From contig JAURFH010000009.1 in assembly GCA_030834415.1 (NCBI GenBank), forward strand, positions 1 through 39,179: a stretch of DNA of 39,179 nt. Direction: 5' to 3'. Made by a program: the position numbers and the translations under genes. The notes below the pieces were generated by a model that saw only the letters and a list, made by a program, of their open reading frames with translations, made no database searches and was not told where the DNA came from. How positions within the stretch are numbered: the first letter of the stretch is position 1; every line of letters starts with the position of its first letter. The DNA is from Verrucomicrobiota bacterium. GTDB lineage: Bacteria > Verrucomicrobiota > Verrucomicrobiia > Limisphaerales > JAEYXS01. Positions 16,899 through 26,894 of this stretch are shown here, piece after piece.

Positions 16899-18053
16899 AT
16901 GGCCAAACGCGATTACTACGAGATACTTGCCGTTGACCGGGGAGCGAGCGCCGAAGAGATCAAGAAGGCGTATCGCAAAATGGCGGTCAAGTATCATCCA
17001 GACAAAAACCCTGGTGACAAGGAAGCCGAAGAGAAATTCAAGGAAGTCGGCGAGGCTTACGAGGCGCTGAGCGATCCGCAGAAGCGGGCGGCTTATGACC
17101 AGTATGGTCACGCAGCTTTTGATGCAAGATCTCGGGCCGGTGGTGGTGCCCGCGGCGGCGGCGGCGGTTTCCATGATCCGTTTGATATCTTCCGTGAAGC
17201 CTTCGGAGGTGGTGGTGGCGGGAGCATCTTTGAAGAGATTTTTGGCGGCGGCGGTGGCCGCAGCGATCCTACCGGGCCCAAGCGCGGTTCGGACTTGCGT
17301 TATGACATGGAGATCACCTTTGAAGAAGCCGTACTGGGCGCGGAAAAGGAGATCACCGTATCCAAGCTGGAGACGTGCGAGGGTTGTAATGGAAATGGTG
17401 CCGAAGAAGGTTCCAAGATGCGTCAGTGCCAGACCTGCGGTGGTCGTGGTCAGGTGGTGAGTTCGCGCGGCATCTTCAGCATCGCTCAAACTTGCCCTCG
17501 CTGTGAAGGAGCAGGCCGTGTGGTGGAGAAGCCTTGCCGTAAGTGCGATGGCGCAGGCCGCCGGGAAAAATCATCCAAGATCAAACTGCGCATTCCGCCC
17601 GGCGTAGATACAGGTGTGCGCTTGCGTCGTGCCGGTGAGGGTGAAGGCGGTATGCGCGGCGGTTCCTCTGGAGATCTGCATGTGGTTTTGCATGTGCGTT
17701 CTCACGATGTTTTCGAACGCGATGGCGATGATTTGATCTGCGAAGTGCCGATCAGTTTTGTGCAAGCGGCTTTGGGCGCTGAACTGGAAGTCCCCACAAT
17801 GACCGGCAGGGCCAGCATCCGGGTGCCGTCGGGCACGCAGAGCGGAACAATGTTCCGCCTCAAGGGGCGCGGGGTGAAAAACCTGCAAGGTTACGGCACT
17901 GGCGACCTGTTGGTGCGGGTGTCTGTGGAGGTGCCTACGCATCTGAATTCCGTTCAGCGCGCGAAGTTGGAGGAGTTTGGCCAGCTTTGTGATGAAAACG
18001 TGAACCCGAAGAGCAAGAGCTTCTTCGAACGCGCGAAGAATTTCTTCCGCTGA
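16899..18053 (+). CDS. dnaJ: chaperone DnaJ
   Basis: J domain '[35 protein letters not shown]', Gly-rich region, four CxxCxGxG-like zinc motifs. Confidence 0.97.
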   Translation: MAKRDYYEILAVDRGASAEEIKKAYRKMAVKYHPDKNPGDKEAEEKFKEVGEAYEALSDPQKRAAYDQYGHAAFDARSRAGGGARGGGGGFHDPFDIFREAFGGGGGGSIFEEIFGGGGGRSDPTGPKRGSDLRYDMEITFEEAVLGAEKEITVSKLETCEGCNGNGAEEGSKMRQCQTCGGRGQVVSSRGIFSIAQTCPRCEGAGRVVEKPCRKCDGAGRREKSSKIKLRIPPGVDTGVRLRRAGEGEGGMRGGSSGDLHVVLHVRSHDVFERDGDDLICEVPISFVQAALGAELEVPTMTGRASIRVPSGTQSGTMFRLKGRGVKNLQGYGTGDLLVRVSVEVPTHLNSVQRAKLEEFGQLCDENVNPKSKSFFERAKNFFR

Positions 18054-18069
18054 TCTCCCGCTATTCTTT

Positions 18070-18822
18070 ATGCACCGCTTCTTTGTTCCACCAACAGAGG
18101 TGCGGTCCCAAGGTTTTGCATTGCCCGAAGGAGAGTCGCGTCATGCGGCACAAGTTTTGCGGGTAAGAGTGGGGGAATCGGTGCAGGTTCTGGATGGTGC
18201 CGGGCGCAAGTATGCTTGTGTGGTTGCGTCAGTAGATCGGCGGCAGGTTTGGTTGCAGGTCGAGCGCGAGGATTTTGTTCCATCAGCGACCATAGGCGTC
18301 GAAGTGTTTCCCGCGGTGGCCAAAGGTAAAGCCATGGAGCTGATCATCCAAAAAGCGGTGGAGCTAGGGGCCAATATGATCAGCCCAATCTTGTGCGAAC
18401 ACTCGGTGGCTCAATATGAGGCTGATCGAGCGGAGGATAAGGCGGTAAAATGGCAGGTGACCGCTACGGAAGCATTAAAACAATGTGGTCGTGAGTGGCT
18501 GCCTAAAGTCTCGATCCCGCGGACATTGGTGGAATGCCTTGGTGATAAGGACACGGCTGTCCTGGACATCGTTGCCGCACTTCAGTCGGGAGCGGTTTCT
18601 ACCCGACAATGTCTGGAAGACTATCTTCAGGAACACGGTTCTTGGCCTAAAACTATCCGTCTGTGGGTTGGTCCGGAAGGGGATTACTCCCCGGCTGAAT
18701 ATGCGGCATTAGCCGTGCATGGGGCTAAAGCGGTAACCTTGGGGACTCACGTGTTGCGTTGTGAGACGGCTATGCTGGCGCTGTTAGCTATCTGCCAGCA
18801 CGAGCTGATGACCCGCACTTAA
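18070..18822 (+). CDS. rsmE: 16S rRNA (uracil1498-N3)-methyltransferase RsmE
   Basis: 'MHRFFVPP', 'ESRHAAQVLRVRVGESVQVLDGAG', 'LWVGPEGDYSPAEYAAL', 'VTLGTHVLRCETAMLALLAI'. Confidence 0.92.
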   Translation: MHRFFVPPTEVRSQGFALPEGESRHAAQVLRVRVGESVQVLDGAGRKYACVVASVDRRQVWLQVEREDFVPSATIGVEVFPAVAKGKAMELIIQKAVELGANMISPILCEHSVAQYEADRAEDKAVKWQVTATEALKQCGREWLPKVSIPRTLVECLGDKDTAVLDIVAALQSGAVSTRQCLEDYLQEHGSWPKTIRLWVGPEGDYSPAEYAALAVHGAKAVTLGTHVLRCETAMLALLAICQHELMTRT

Positions 18823-18824
18823 TT

Positions 18825-21800
18825 TTACAACTTGCCAGCCTTTGCAAGCTCATAGCCTGGCAATTTTTTAAGGGCTTGAAAGCGGTTGTCTCCCTCTGCG
18901 GTCTTGATCAGATTTCCCGCATTCGGATCTTTGGCCAGCCGTGCATTGCTGAGTTGGATAGCTTTGCTCAAGGCTTTCAAGGCTTCCTGATTTTTGGTGC
19001 CCATCACGGCACGGATGGCAGCCAAGTCATACCATGCCTCTGGGCTCTCTGGGATGATAGTGGTCAATTTTGACAGGGTGATTTCCAGATGTACCACATC
19101 ACCGATCTCAGAAAATAGATGAGCGATAGTCGTCAATGCATTGGCATCCAGTGTGGGTTGCTGCAGAAGAGTGTTTAACAAGCGGGCGGCTTCCTGCGGC
19201 CGCTTCAACTGCGCATATGCCTGGGCAGCAGAAGCGACCGTGGTGAAGTCATTCGGCTTGCGAGCAACCATTCCTTGCAGGAGTTGGAAGGCCCGGTTCG
19301 TGTTTCCCGCTCCGATATGAGCCGTGATCAGGTCGAACGCCATTTTCAAGTCATCTGGATTGGCAGCGGCTTGTTGCTCAAGCTGGATGATCGCCGGGCT
19401 AGCGGGTAGCTGTTGCGGAGTAGTAGATGGATTGGGTGTAGGCTTGACCATCGGCGTTGGGGCGGCACTTTGTGCGGCTGGAACCGATTGGCCGGTTACT
19501 TGGCGGAGGTTATCCCGCAGCTGCTGGAACGACTGATTCTCGGGGTCGAAGCTCAAGCCAGTTTCGGCTAAAGCCAAAGCATCGGCATAACGTCCCAGAC
19601 TGCTGAGTAAGCTGGAATAGCGGAAGACCGCCTCCGGGCTGTAAGGACAGAAGGCGAAAGATTGTTTGTAGGCGAAATCGGCCTCCTTGACTACGCGCTG
19701 CTGTTCCGCCATCAACCGGGCGATCTCGCCTTGCATCTTCTGCTGTTCCGCCGCCGGCATAGCTTGGATAGCTTTCATCTGCTCAGCGCAATTGTTGATG
19801 CGCCAGACGTACAGGCCGGCGATGGCACTGCGCAACTTGGAGAACGCCTTCTGGCCGTTCTCATCGCGGACGAATTTGCGGTCACCGGTGAAGCCTTCGA
19901 AGTTGCTCCGCTGATACACCCTCTCGGCGAAATCACAGATTTCCTGCACGGGCGTATCATACGTTACCCAGTTCCCGATGAGCCGTTCGGAATACTTGGT
20001 CCAGAACTCGTGATCCTTCTTGATGATGTCATCCGTGAACTCTTTCACCGGTTCCCGGTTGATTTTCATGATGATGCCGAACGGCGTCTGATACGGATAC
20101 ATCCATGGCAACGGGAAGCTTTCCTCCACATAGAATTCATGATCCGGGTTCCGGTCGAAAATGACCTTGGTCAGCAGGCCGTTGATGGCCATCACGGAGA
20201 GCTGTCCGCTGACGGACACCCGATTACCTTCCTGGCGCACATCTTCGCCCGGCTGCAATTGGCCGGCGTTCATGCGCTTGATTGCGTCCTGGATGTATTC
20301 ATCAAAGGCCGCCTGTGAATCCTGCAAGGAAGGTGTGTAGATTTCTTTGACCGGATAGACTCCCTCAGCCCGGCGGCGCGCCTCGATCTCCGCACCCCAC
20401 TTGGTGAAGAAATTATCCAGTGGTTTTGCCAGTGTCTTGAAAGGACCGATCGCCAGCTCTTGGAAGAATGGCGGATCATTCTGGGCGCTGCGGAAGTAAT
20501 GTGCCCGGATGTAGCTCAGGTAAGTGCCATCGGCTAGGGCGTTCTGCGTGATGAGATAAACGTCACGTCGGTCAAAGTCCGGATCCCGCTTCTTCTCGGC
20601 TGGGGTGAAGCTTTCGCAGAAGATCATGTAGGTCGGGTTGAAGCGTCCCGGGTCCGTGCCGCCGAACAACACTGCATCCTTAGCCATCTCGGGATAGATA
20701 TCAAATGGGGGCGTGAACATGTCATGCCCGAACCAGTAACCGAACAGATGTCCGCGTTGCTCATTGCCTTCCCAGTGGGAGAGGATGGATTTCACCGGCA
20801 TCACCGCGAACAGCGCCAGCATCGGCACGATCGGGAACTTCTGCTTGGAAATCGCGATCACGCCGACGAACAGGACGGCCAATACCACGCTGAAGAGAGC
20901 GGTGAACCGCACCAACGGGTCAAAGCTCGGCTCGATGCCGAAGCGGTAGAAGGGCGTCTCGCCGGTCACCGGACCGCTGTCCGTCTCATAAACCACCAGT
21001 AACACCCACAGTGCGATGGAGAGGGCGGCGCCACCGGCCAGCAAGGCCCAGCGACGGTATTCTTCATAGTTCAGCATGAGCCAGGCGCTGCCCAAGGCGA
21101 TGCCGTAGCCGATGCCCATCGCGAGCATCACGTGTGACGACGTGAAGAAGACCTTGTTCAGATTCAGACTTTGCTTGTCCGGTTGCGGATTCAGCAAGAT
21201 GAGCAGGATGATGGCCAGGCATAAGTATATCGCGCCCAGACCCAATATCCATGCCCGCTCCCGGTGCTGCATCTGCATCAGTAAGAAGAACGGGATGACG
21301 GCGATGGCCAGGTAGACCAAGTTAAACTCTTCCACTGCACCGGCGCCATAGCGCCAGATCTGCTTGGCAAAACGCACCGGGTCCTTGATGAAGTTAGACG
21401 GGTTGGCCTTCTCATATTGGCCACGCGTCAAGGCATGCTTGAAACCTTCCACTGTCCGCGGATAACCCCAGTTCATCGGCGGGTTCGTCATCGAGGCCAG
21501 CGGCATATAGAGGTAAAAAGCCGCTCCCGCTATCCAGCAGACACCGCTGATCAAGACTGGCTTCCATTCGGTCAGCAGGGATTCAGTAGTAAAGTAACCC
21601 CATGCCAGTGCCAGCATGGAAGCGATACCCACCATGTTGAAGATGATGAACATCACATTCATCTGCCCGCCTACACTGTCAAAGGTAGTTATGATGCCCT
21701 TGGACTTCATCACCAGACCGATGAAGTAAAAGAGGCAGTTCGCCAGCATCATGTCGCGGCCCAGCTTGCGGTTTGCGGCCATAATGCCCACTTGGATGCC

Positions 21801-22520
21801 CATCGCGGCGACCAGCAGGGTCTGATGATTTGTGAAACAGATGCCAAAGAGGAACATCGTCCAGTAAAGATACTTCCGCTGGTGCGGCGCATAGATCCAG
21901 CGGAGAAGGCAGCACAGCACACCCATCAAGGAAAGCACACTGAGGGTATACACCTCCACGATGACAGATTGGCTCCACATGAATCCGTTGAAGCCCATCA
22001 ACATGCCGGAGACGAAACCAGCGACGATGCACAGCGCATTCTCCCACTTCTTCTCCAGTGTTTTCAAAGAAGCGATGCCCTCGATCATCATGCTGCTGCC
22101 GCGTGAGACCAGCAAGGCGATGAGACCGCAGGAGATTGCACTCGCTACCGCAGAGGACAGCGCTACACGCCAGGCGATATTCGAGATCGGCACCAGTACC
22201 GTGAAGAGCCATGTGTAGAGCGTCCACACCGGGTAACCGGGCGGATGGGGCACACCCGCATAGAAGGAGCCCACCGCCAGTTCGCCAGAATCCTCCAGCG
22301 TCACATCCGGCGCCAAAGTCCAGAAATATCCCAGCATCACGATCAACGTCGTCAGCCCGAAACTGATCCAGTCGATCTTTCGAAAGAGCGGGGGAGGTGG
22401 GGGAATAATTTGCTTCGCCGGTGGAGTTTTTCCGGCTTTCTTATCAGTCTCAACGGGCTTACCAGCGTTTGCGCCGGCGTTATTTGCCTCATTGGCTGCA
22501 GCAGACTTGTTACGACTCAT
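18825..22520 (-). CDS. DUF2723 multi-membrane protein with C-terminal TPR region
   Basis: 'TLAPDVTLEDSGELAVGSFYAGVPHPPGYPVWTLYTWLF', 'ALSSAVASAISCGLIALLVS', many TM segments; C-terminal 'TGLSFDPENQSFQQLRDNL...AANPDDLKMAFDLI...' TPR-like. Confidence 0.85.
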   Translation of the reverse strand: MSRNKSAAANEANNAGANAGKPVETDKKAGKTPPAKQIIPPPPPLFRKIDWISFGLTTLIVMLGYFWTLAPDVTLEDSGELAVGSFYAGVPHPPGYPVWTLYTWLFTVLVPISNIAWRVALSSAVASAISCGLIALLVSRGSSMMIEGIASLKTLEKKWENALCIVAGFVSGMLMGFNGFMWSQSVIVEVYTLSVLSLMGVLCCLLRWIYAPHQRKYLYWTMFLFGICFTNHQTLLVAAMGIQVGIMAANRKLGRDMMLANCLFYFIGLVMKSKGIITTFDSVGGQMNVMFIIFNMVGIASMLALAWGYFTTESLLTEWKPVLISGVCWIAGAAFYLYMPLASMTNPPMNWGYPRTVEGFKHALTRGQYEKANPSNFIKDPVRFAKQIWRYGAGAVEEFNLVYLAIAVIPFFLLMQMQHRERAWILGLGAIYLCLAIILLILLNPQPDKQSLNLNKVFFTSSHVMLAMGIGYGIALGSAWLMLNYEEYRRWALLAGGAALSIALWVLLVVYETDSGPVTGETPFYRFGIEPSFDPLVRFTALFSVVLAVLFVGVIAISKQKFPIVPMLALFAVMPVKSILSHWEGNEQRGHLFGYWFGHDMFTPPFDIYPEMAKDAVLFGGTDPGRFNPTYMIFCESFTPAEKKRDPDFDRRDVYLITQNALADGTYLSYIRAHYFRSAQNDPPFFQELAIGPFKTLAKPLDNFFTKWGAEIEARRRAEGVYPVKEIYTPSLQDSQAAFDEYIQDAIKRMNAGQLQPGEDVRQEGNRVSVSGQLSVMAINGLLTKVIFDRNPDHEFYVEESFPLPWMYPYQTPFGIIMKINREPVKEFTDDIIKKDHEFWTKYSERLIGNWVTYDTPVQEICDFAERVYQRSNFEGFTGDRKFVRDENGQKAFSKLRSAIAGLYVWRINNCAEQMKAIQAMPAAEQQKMQGEIARLMAEQQRVVKEADFAYKQSFAFCPYSPEAVFRYSSLLSSLGRYADALALAETGLSFDPENQSFQQLRDNLRQVTGQSVPAAQSAAPTPMVKPTPNPSTTPQQLPASPAIIQLEQQAAANPDDLKMAFDLITAHIGAGNTNRAFQLLQGMVARKPNDFTTVASAAQAYAQLKRPQEAARLLNTLLQQPTLDANALTTIAHLFSEIGDVVHLEITLSKLTTIIPESPEAWYDLAAIRAVMGTKNQEALKALSKAIQLSNARLAKDPNAGNLIKTAEGDNRFQALKKLPGYELAKAGKL

Positions 22521-22523
22521 TCG

Positions 22524-22922
22524 TTAACGGACAAAAATGTTTGTGGACAGTGCCAAAAATGAGCCGTTACTTGAGAAGGAACGGACCGGATTTGTCGATG
22601 CTAAAGTGGCCATCGCCAGACGGTTCCACTCCAAGGTACAGGGTTGTATCTGGGAAAGCAGCCGCATGCTGGCCGGGTTTGTGTGGGCTAGCATGGTCAC
22701 ATCCATTTCCTGCAGATGCGGTTTCGTAAGGGCTGGAGCCTCCTGCATCACGGCCAAAACCAAGGCAAAACTCGCCATCAAGGGCGTCAAAGCTCGCAGC
22801 AGTCCAGTGGATACCCATGGGCCTTCCGCGCGCTGGACCTGCTCAAAGAGCTGTTCGCGGATCGCCGGGTTCACCGGCCGTGGCTTCCAAGCCGATAACC
22901 GCTTCAATAGTGATGTTTTCAT
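22524..22922 (-). CDS. hypothetical single-TM protein, candidate partner/anti-sigma of the adjacent ECF factor
   Basis: ORF overlaps the sigma gene 3' end by 80 nt in another frame; TM-like 'LLRALTPLMASFALVLAVM'. Confidence 0.55.
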   Translation of the reverse strand: MKTSLLKRLSAWKPRPVNPAIREQLFEQVQRAEGPWVSTGLLRALTPLMASFALVLAVMQEAPALTKPHLQEMDVTMLAHTNPASMRLLSQIQPCTLEWNRLAMATLASTNPVRSFSSNGSFLALSTNIFVR

Positions 22923-23415
22923 ACTCTTCTCCGTGTTCGTTCATGGCCCGCCGCAGCTTCTCCACTCCATAGCGGAACCGTCCTGCTGCCGTGTTTGGGG
23001 AAAGCTCCAGCATTTGACCGATTTCTTCAAAAGTCATTCTCTGCCATATCTTTAGCACGATCACCTCGCGCTGTTCTACGGGCAGGCCTGCCAGACAGCG
23101 CATGGCCGCTGCCTCCGCCGGATTCTCGGCCGCGCTGGGCTCGAACCACTGCGCCGATTCCCACTCCGCCTTCAAGCGTCGCCACCAGTTTCGCCGGTAG
23201 TTCAGTGACCGATTCCGATAGGCCCGCAGGATGTAATGCTGCGGCTGGGCAGGGGACTCTTTCAGCTTCAACAGTGCGGCAAACGTGTCCTGCAACACAT
23301 CCTCCGCCTCACTATGCGTCAGCCCGAGTGAGCGCCCGTAGAGCAGCAGATTCGCCGCCAGCCGGTCATACCAAGTAACGCACCAACGCCCGTTATGTTC
23401 AGTCTCAGGATTCAC
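22843..23415 (-). CDS. ECF-type RNA polymerase sigma factor (GTG start)
   Basis: 'LYGRSLGLTHSEAEDVLQDTFAALL', 'AMRCLAGLPVEQREVIVLKIWQRMTFEEIGQMLELSPNTAAGRFRYGVEKLRRAM'. Confidence 0.9.
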   Translation of the reverse strand: MNPETEHNGRWCVTWYDRLAANLLLYGRSLGLTHSEAEDVLQDTFAALLKLKESPAQPQHYILRAYRNRSLNYRRNWWRRLKAEWESAQWFEPSAAENPAEAAAMRCLAGLPVEQREVIVLKIWQRMTFEEIGQMLELSPNTAAGRFRYGVEKLRRAMNEHGEEYENITIEAVIGLEATAGEPGDPRTAL

Positions 23416-23425
23416 GCTTTCATCA

Positions 23426-23471
23426 GATAGACACCACTGCTGGGAAATCTGTATGAAGAAAGTGAAAGAAA
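23426..23471 (-). promoter_or_regulatory. copy A of a 46-bp motif, candidate ECF-dependent promoter
   Basis: Minus strand TTTCTTTC-N8-CATACAGATTTCCC-N6-GGTGTCTATC, 10 nt upstream of the sigma GTG; matches copy B with identical spacing. Confidence 0.6.
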
Positions 23472-23532
23472 TTTTCCGGCTTGATGGTGGTAATCTCCTA
23501 AGAATTACTGCTGAAGCATGAAGCCGCTTGCT

Positions 23533-23549
23533 GACAATTCTGAATTGTC
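23533..23549. promoter_or_regulatory. operator-like palindrome GACAATTC-T-GAATTGTC
   Basis: Perfect 8-bp half sites around a single central base, intergenic upstream of the ECF gene. Confidence 0.45.
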
Positions 23550-23628
23550 GCTTTCAGGATTGCGGAAACAGGTCTGTGGGCTTGCCCTCAGTCTGGATCA
23601 ATCCACCTTTCGACACTCTTGATGTGAA

Positions 23629-24936
23629 TCACCCCTTCGCCGCCTTCAGCAAAAACTGCTCCATCCGGTCCACCATGGCGGTGATCGTGTAATTCTCTTT
23701 CACTTCCTGCTGGCCGGTGTTTGTCATCTGGATGCGCATGGCCGGTTCGTTTTGCAGGTATTGAATGCGCTGTGCCAGGTCCAGAACATTGGCGGCGGAG
23801 TAGAGCAGGGAGTTTACTCCGTGCTGCAAAAGCTCGCCCACACCGCCGTAACCTGTCGAGAGCACCATCATGCCGGCAGCCATTGCTTCCAGCGGGGTGG
23901 TGCTGAAAGGTTCTGCCCACTCCGCGCAGTGGATGTAAAAATCATGGGACCGATACAGCCGCGGCAACTCCACCGCTTGATCCACAGACGCATCAAAAAC
24001 TACCGGCAAGTTGTTCCGTGTAGTGAAGGACTTTAGGTGCGCCACATATTCGGATTCACCATTGCCGCAAATGGTCAGTTTGGTTTCTGGATCGGCAGCG
24101 TAGAGTTCTTTGAACGCCTCCAGCACAGTCAGCACACCACTGCCTTTATGCAGCTTGCTGGCCACCAGGATTTTCTTGGCGGGGACTTCTGGTGGTCTGA
24201 TATCGGCCTTGAAGCGGTCAAACTGGATGCCCGGTCGGATGATGGTCGGAGCCATGATACCGAATCCAGTCTGGATGGCAGAATCACAGAGCATCTGACA
24301 GGTGAACGAGATGTTCTCGAAACGGAAGGTCGAGATGCTGCCCGGCTGGTTGGCTGTCCGCTCGCTGTCCGCATCATAGATGTGGGAGAGCCGCTTGGTG
24401 TTGATGCTGTCACGCGTGGGCGTCACTTCATCCATCTTGTCCCGCTGCTTGCTCATCTCCAGGGTGGAGCGCATGGCGGATTGCGCCATCGGGAGCTTGG
24501 GCCGGTTCCACCAGTCCAGCCAGGGGTCTTTTTTCAACTCATTCGTTATCCAAAAGTCGGCCACGTCATAGGCTAGTGGCAACCCGCTCTGATGGAGGGT
24601 GAAAATCAGTGATTTTGAAAGGCCATGCAGGCTCCACACATACACCACATCCGGCCGGTAATCTGTGAGTGTCTCGCGCAGGACTTCGTGGTTGTGCGTC
24701 TCGAGTTTCTTCATCTCCAGAAACTCTTTTTGCACGGGATGTCCATAGACCCCATTCAACAGCAGTCGCCGGGAAGTCTCCTTGTCACGTTGCTCTGTCT
24801 TTAGGCCATGATTTGAAGTCAATACCAGCACGCCGTGGCCGCGCTTACGTAATTCTGTCGCCACCTGTTCACAGCGAAAATCATACGTCCCCGCATGGTG
24901 CGGCGGCAGGATGTTTACGAGGATGAGTATTTTCAC
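23629..24936 (-). CDS. glycosyltransferase, GT4-like
   Basis: 'ILVNILPPHHAGTYDFRCEQVATELRKRGHGVLVLTSNHG'; 'LTICGNGESEYVAHLKSF'; 'EPFSTTPLEAMAAGMMVLSTGYGGVGELLQHGVNSLLY'. Confidence 0.9.
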   Translation of the reverse strand: MKILILVNILPPHHAGTYDFRCEQVATELRKRGHGVLVLTSNHGLKTEQRDKETSRRLLLNGVYGHPVQKEFLEMKKLETHNHEVLRETLTDYRPDVVYVWSLHGLSKSLIFTLHQSGLPLAYDVADFWITNELKKDPWLDWWNRPKLPMAQSAMRSTLEMSKQRDKMDEVTPTRDSINTKRLSHIYDADSERTANQPGSISTFRFENISFTCQMLCDSAIQTGFGIMAPTIIRPGIQFDRFKADIRPPEVPAKKILVASKLHKGSGVLTVLEAFKELYAADPETKLTICGNGESEYVAHLKSFTTRNNLPVVFDASVDQAVELPRLYRSHDFYIHCAEWAEPFSTTPLEAMAAGMMVLSTGYGGVGELLQHGVNSLLYSAANVLDLAQRIQYLQNEPAMRIQMTNTGQQEVKENYTITAMVDRMEQFLLKAAKG

Positions 24937-24954
24937 AGCTCTTGAGACGCGACA

Positions 24955-25578
24955 CTACTGGACTGCATTCAGATTGGCTAGTGTGATTGTGTCTCCGGTC
25001 TGAATGACCCCGGAGGTCACCACTTGTGCCAACACACCTTGCTTTCCTCCCTCCATCAATCGCCGCAGCCCTTTCGCCAGGGCATCCATCTTGTGACAAG
25101 GGATTCTGGCCTCATACAGATACAGCACTGCCGAACTGCCGATGCGGACCCGCTTTCCGATTAATTCCCGAAACCACACGCCGGTGGTCTCGATATTCGA
25201 GCGGGCCCTTCCCGGTAAGAACTCGTCCAGTCCCAGTATTGCCGCGTGTTCCTCCAATATCTCCCGCTCGATCAGTGTCACTTGTCTGCGGGTGGGCCGT
25301 TTGGAATAACGCGGATTGCCCGCAATACCTTTGCCCGTGATCAACTCCATCGTGAAAACATCCTGCATGCTTTCCCCAGACTGCTCACTATGCAGATGCA
25401 GTGATGCCACCCGGCCCAGTATCTTTTCTTCCATGTCCATGCGTTCACTTTGCATTTTTTGCCTTCCTGACGTGAGCGTTCTAACATGGCACAGTCCACT
25501 TTGGAATTGATTCATTCCTTGGTCATTCGGGCTTGGTAATTCGTCATTCTGTTCGATGCTTGCCCTCAAGTGGGCCAT
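24955..25578 (-). CDS. MOSC domain protein (true start probably an internal Met)
   Basis: 'GKGIAGNPRYSKRPTRRQVTLIEREILEEHAA', 'ARSNIETTGVWFRELIGKRVRIGSSAVLYLYEARIPCHKMD'. Confidence 0.82.
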   Translation of the reverse strand: MAHLRASIEQNDELPSPNDQGMNQFQSGLCHVRTLTSGRQKMQSERMDMEEKILGRVASLHLHSEQSGESMQDVFTMELITGKGIAGNPRYSKRPTRRQVTLIEREILEEHAAILGLDEFLPGRARSNIETTGVWFRELIGKRVRIGSSAVLYLYEARIPCHKMDALAKGLRRLMEGGKQGVLAQVVTSGVIQTGDTITLANLNAVQ

Positions 25579-25595
25579 TCCTATAATCCGCCCAT

Positions 25596-26894
25596 ATGTT
25601 GGATATCAAACTGGTTCGCGAGAAGTCGGACTATGTTCGCGAACGGCTGTCCACTCGGGGGTCGGGGGACGAGAATAAGATTTCGGAGTTGCTGCAACTT
25701 GATGAGCAGCGGCGCAAGCTGGTGAACGAGACTGAGGTGCTCAAGTCTCAACGCAATCGCGTTTCCAAAGAGATCGGTGCCCTCATGGGCCAGAAGAAGC
25801 TCGAGGAAGCCGAGGCCAAGAAGGCCGAAACGCGTGCCATGGGTGACCAGATCGCCGCGCTCGACAAGCAGGTCGCTGAAGTGGAGCAGAAACGCGATTA
25901 CCTCCAGCTCACCATTCCCAATGTCCCGCACGAATCTGTCGTCGTGGGCAAGACGGCGGCGGATAACCCCATCGTCCGCGTCCATGGTGAGAAGCCTGAG
26001 TTCGCCTTCCAACCCAAGACGCATATCGAGTTGGCGGAGGCGAGCAAGCTCATCGATTTCAATCGCGGTGCCAAACTTTCTGGCAGCGGCTTCCTGCTCT
26101 ACACGAACTGGGGAGCCCGGCTGGAGCGTGCATTGATCAATTTCCTCCTCGACCTCCACACTACGGAGCATGGCTATACTGAGGTCGCACCACCTTACAT
26201 CATCAACAAGGAATGCATGGTCGGGGTGGGGCAGTTCCCGAAGTTCGTGGATCAGGCTTATGCCGTGATGAAGGGAACGGACACGGAATCGCCCGCGCAA
26301 TACCTTCTGCCTACCGCCGAAGCACCTGTTGCGAATATCCATCGTGAAGAGATTCTTAAGGCTGAGCAATTGCCGATTTTCTACTGCGCATACAGCCCAT
26401 GCTTCCGGGCGGAAGCTGGTGCCGCCGGAGTCGGTACACGCGGCATGATCCGAGTGCATCAGTTTGATAAGGTCGAACTCATCAAGATCGTTCGTCCTGA
26501 GGACGGTTATGCCGAACACGAGAAGATGGTGGCTAATGCCGAGAAGGTATTGCAGCTCCTTGAGTTGCACTATCACACCATCATGCTCTGCACCGGTGAT
26601 ATGGGCTTCGGCAGTGCCAAGACGTATGACATCGAAGTCTGGGCACCGGGGCAGGGGCAATACCTCGAAGTCTCGAGCTGCTCGAACTGCGAGGACTTCC
26701 AGGCCCGTCGCATGAATCTCCGTTACAAGGATGAAAAGGGCGAGAATCGTTTCCCGCACATCCTCAATGGCAGCGGCACCGCGTTGGCACGCCTCTTCGT
26801 GGCGCTGGTGGAGACCCACCAGCAGGCGGATGGTTCCATCCGTATCCCTGCGCCGCTGCAGCCCTATCTTAAAGCGGACAAAATTCCGGGATGA
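25596..26894 (+). CDS. serS: seryl-tRNA synthetase
   Basis: 'MLDIKLVREKSDYVRERL', 'YTEVAPPYIINKECMVGVGQFPKF', 'FRAEAGAAGVGTRGMIRVHQFDKVELIKI', 'NGSGTALARLFVALVETHQQADGSI'. Confidence 0.97.
   Translation: MLDIKLVREKSDYVRERLSTRGSGDENKISELLQLDEQRRKLVNETEVLKSQRNRVSKEIGALMGQKKLEEAEAKKAETRAMGDQIAALDKQVAEVEQKRDYLQLTIPNVPHESVVVGKTAADNPIVRVHGEKPEFAFQPKTHIELAEASKLIDFNRGAKLSGSGFLLYTNWGARLERALINFLLDLHTTEHGYTEVAPPYIINKECMVGVGQFPKFVDQAYAVMKGTDTESPAQYLLPTAEAPVANIHREEILKAEQLPIFYCAYSPCFRAEAGAAGVGTRGMIRVHQFDKVELIKIVRPEDGYAEHEKMVANAEKVLQLLELHYHTIMLCTGDMGFGSAKTYDIEVWAPGQGQYLEVSSCSNCEDFQARRMNLRYKDEKGENRFPHILNGSGTALARLFVALVETHQQADGSIRIPAPLQPYLKADKIPG

Noticed and set aside
16686-17489. 267-aa Thr/Ala-rich minus ORF
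   Set aside because: Antisense to dnaJ's Gly-rich and zinc-finger region.
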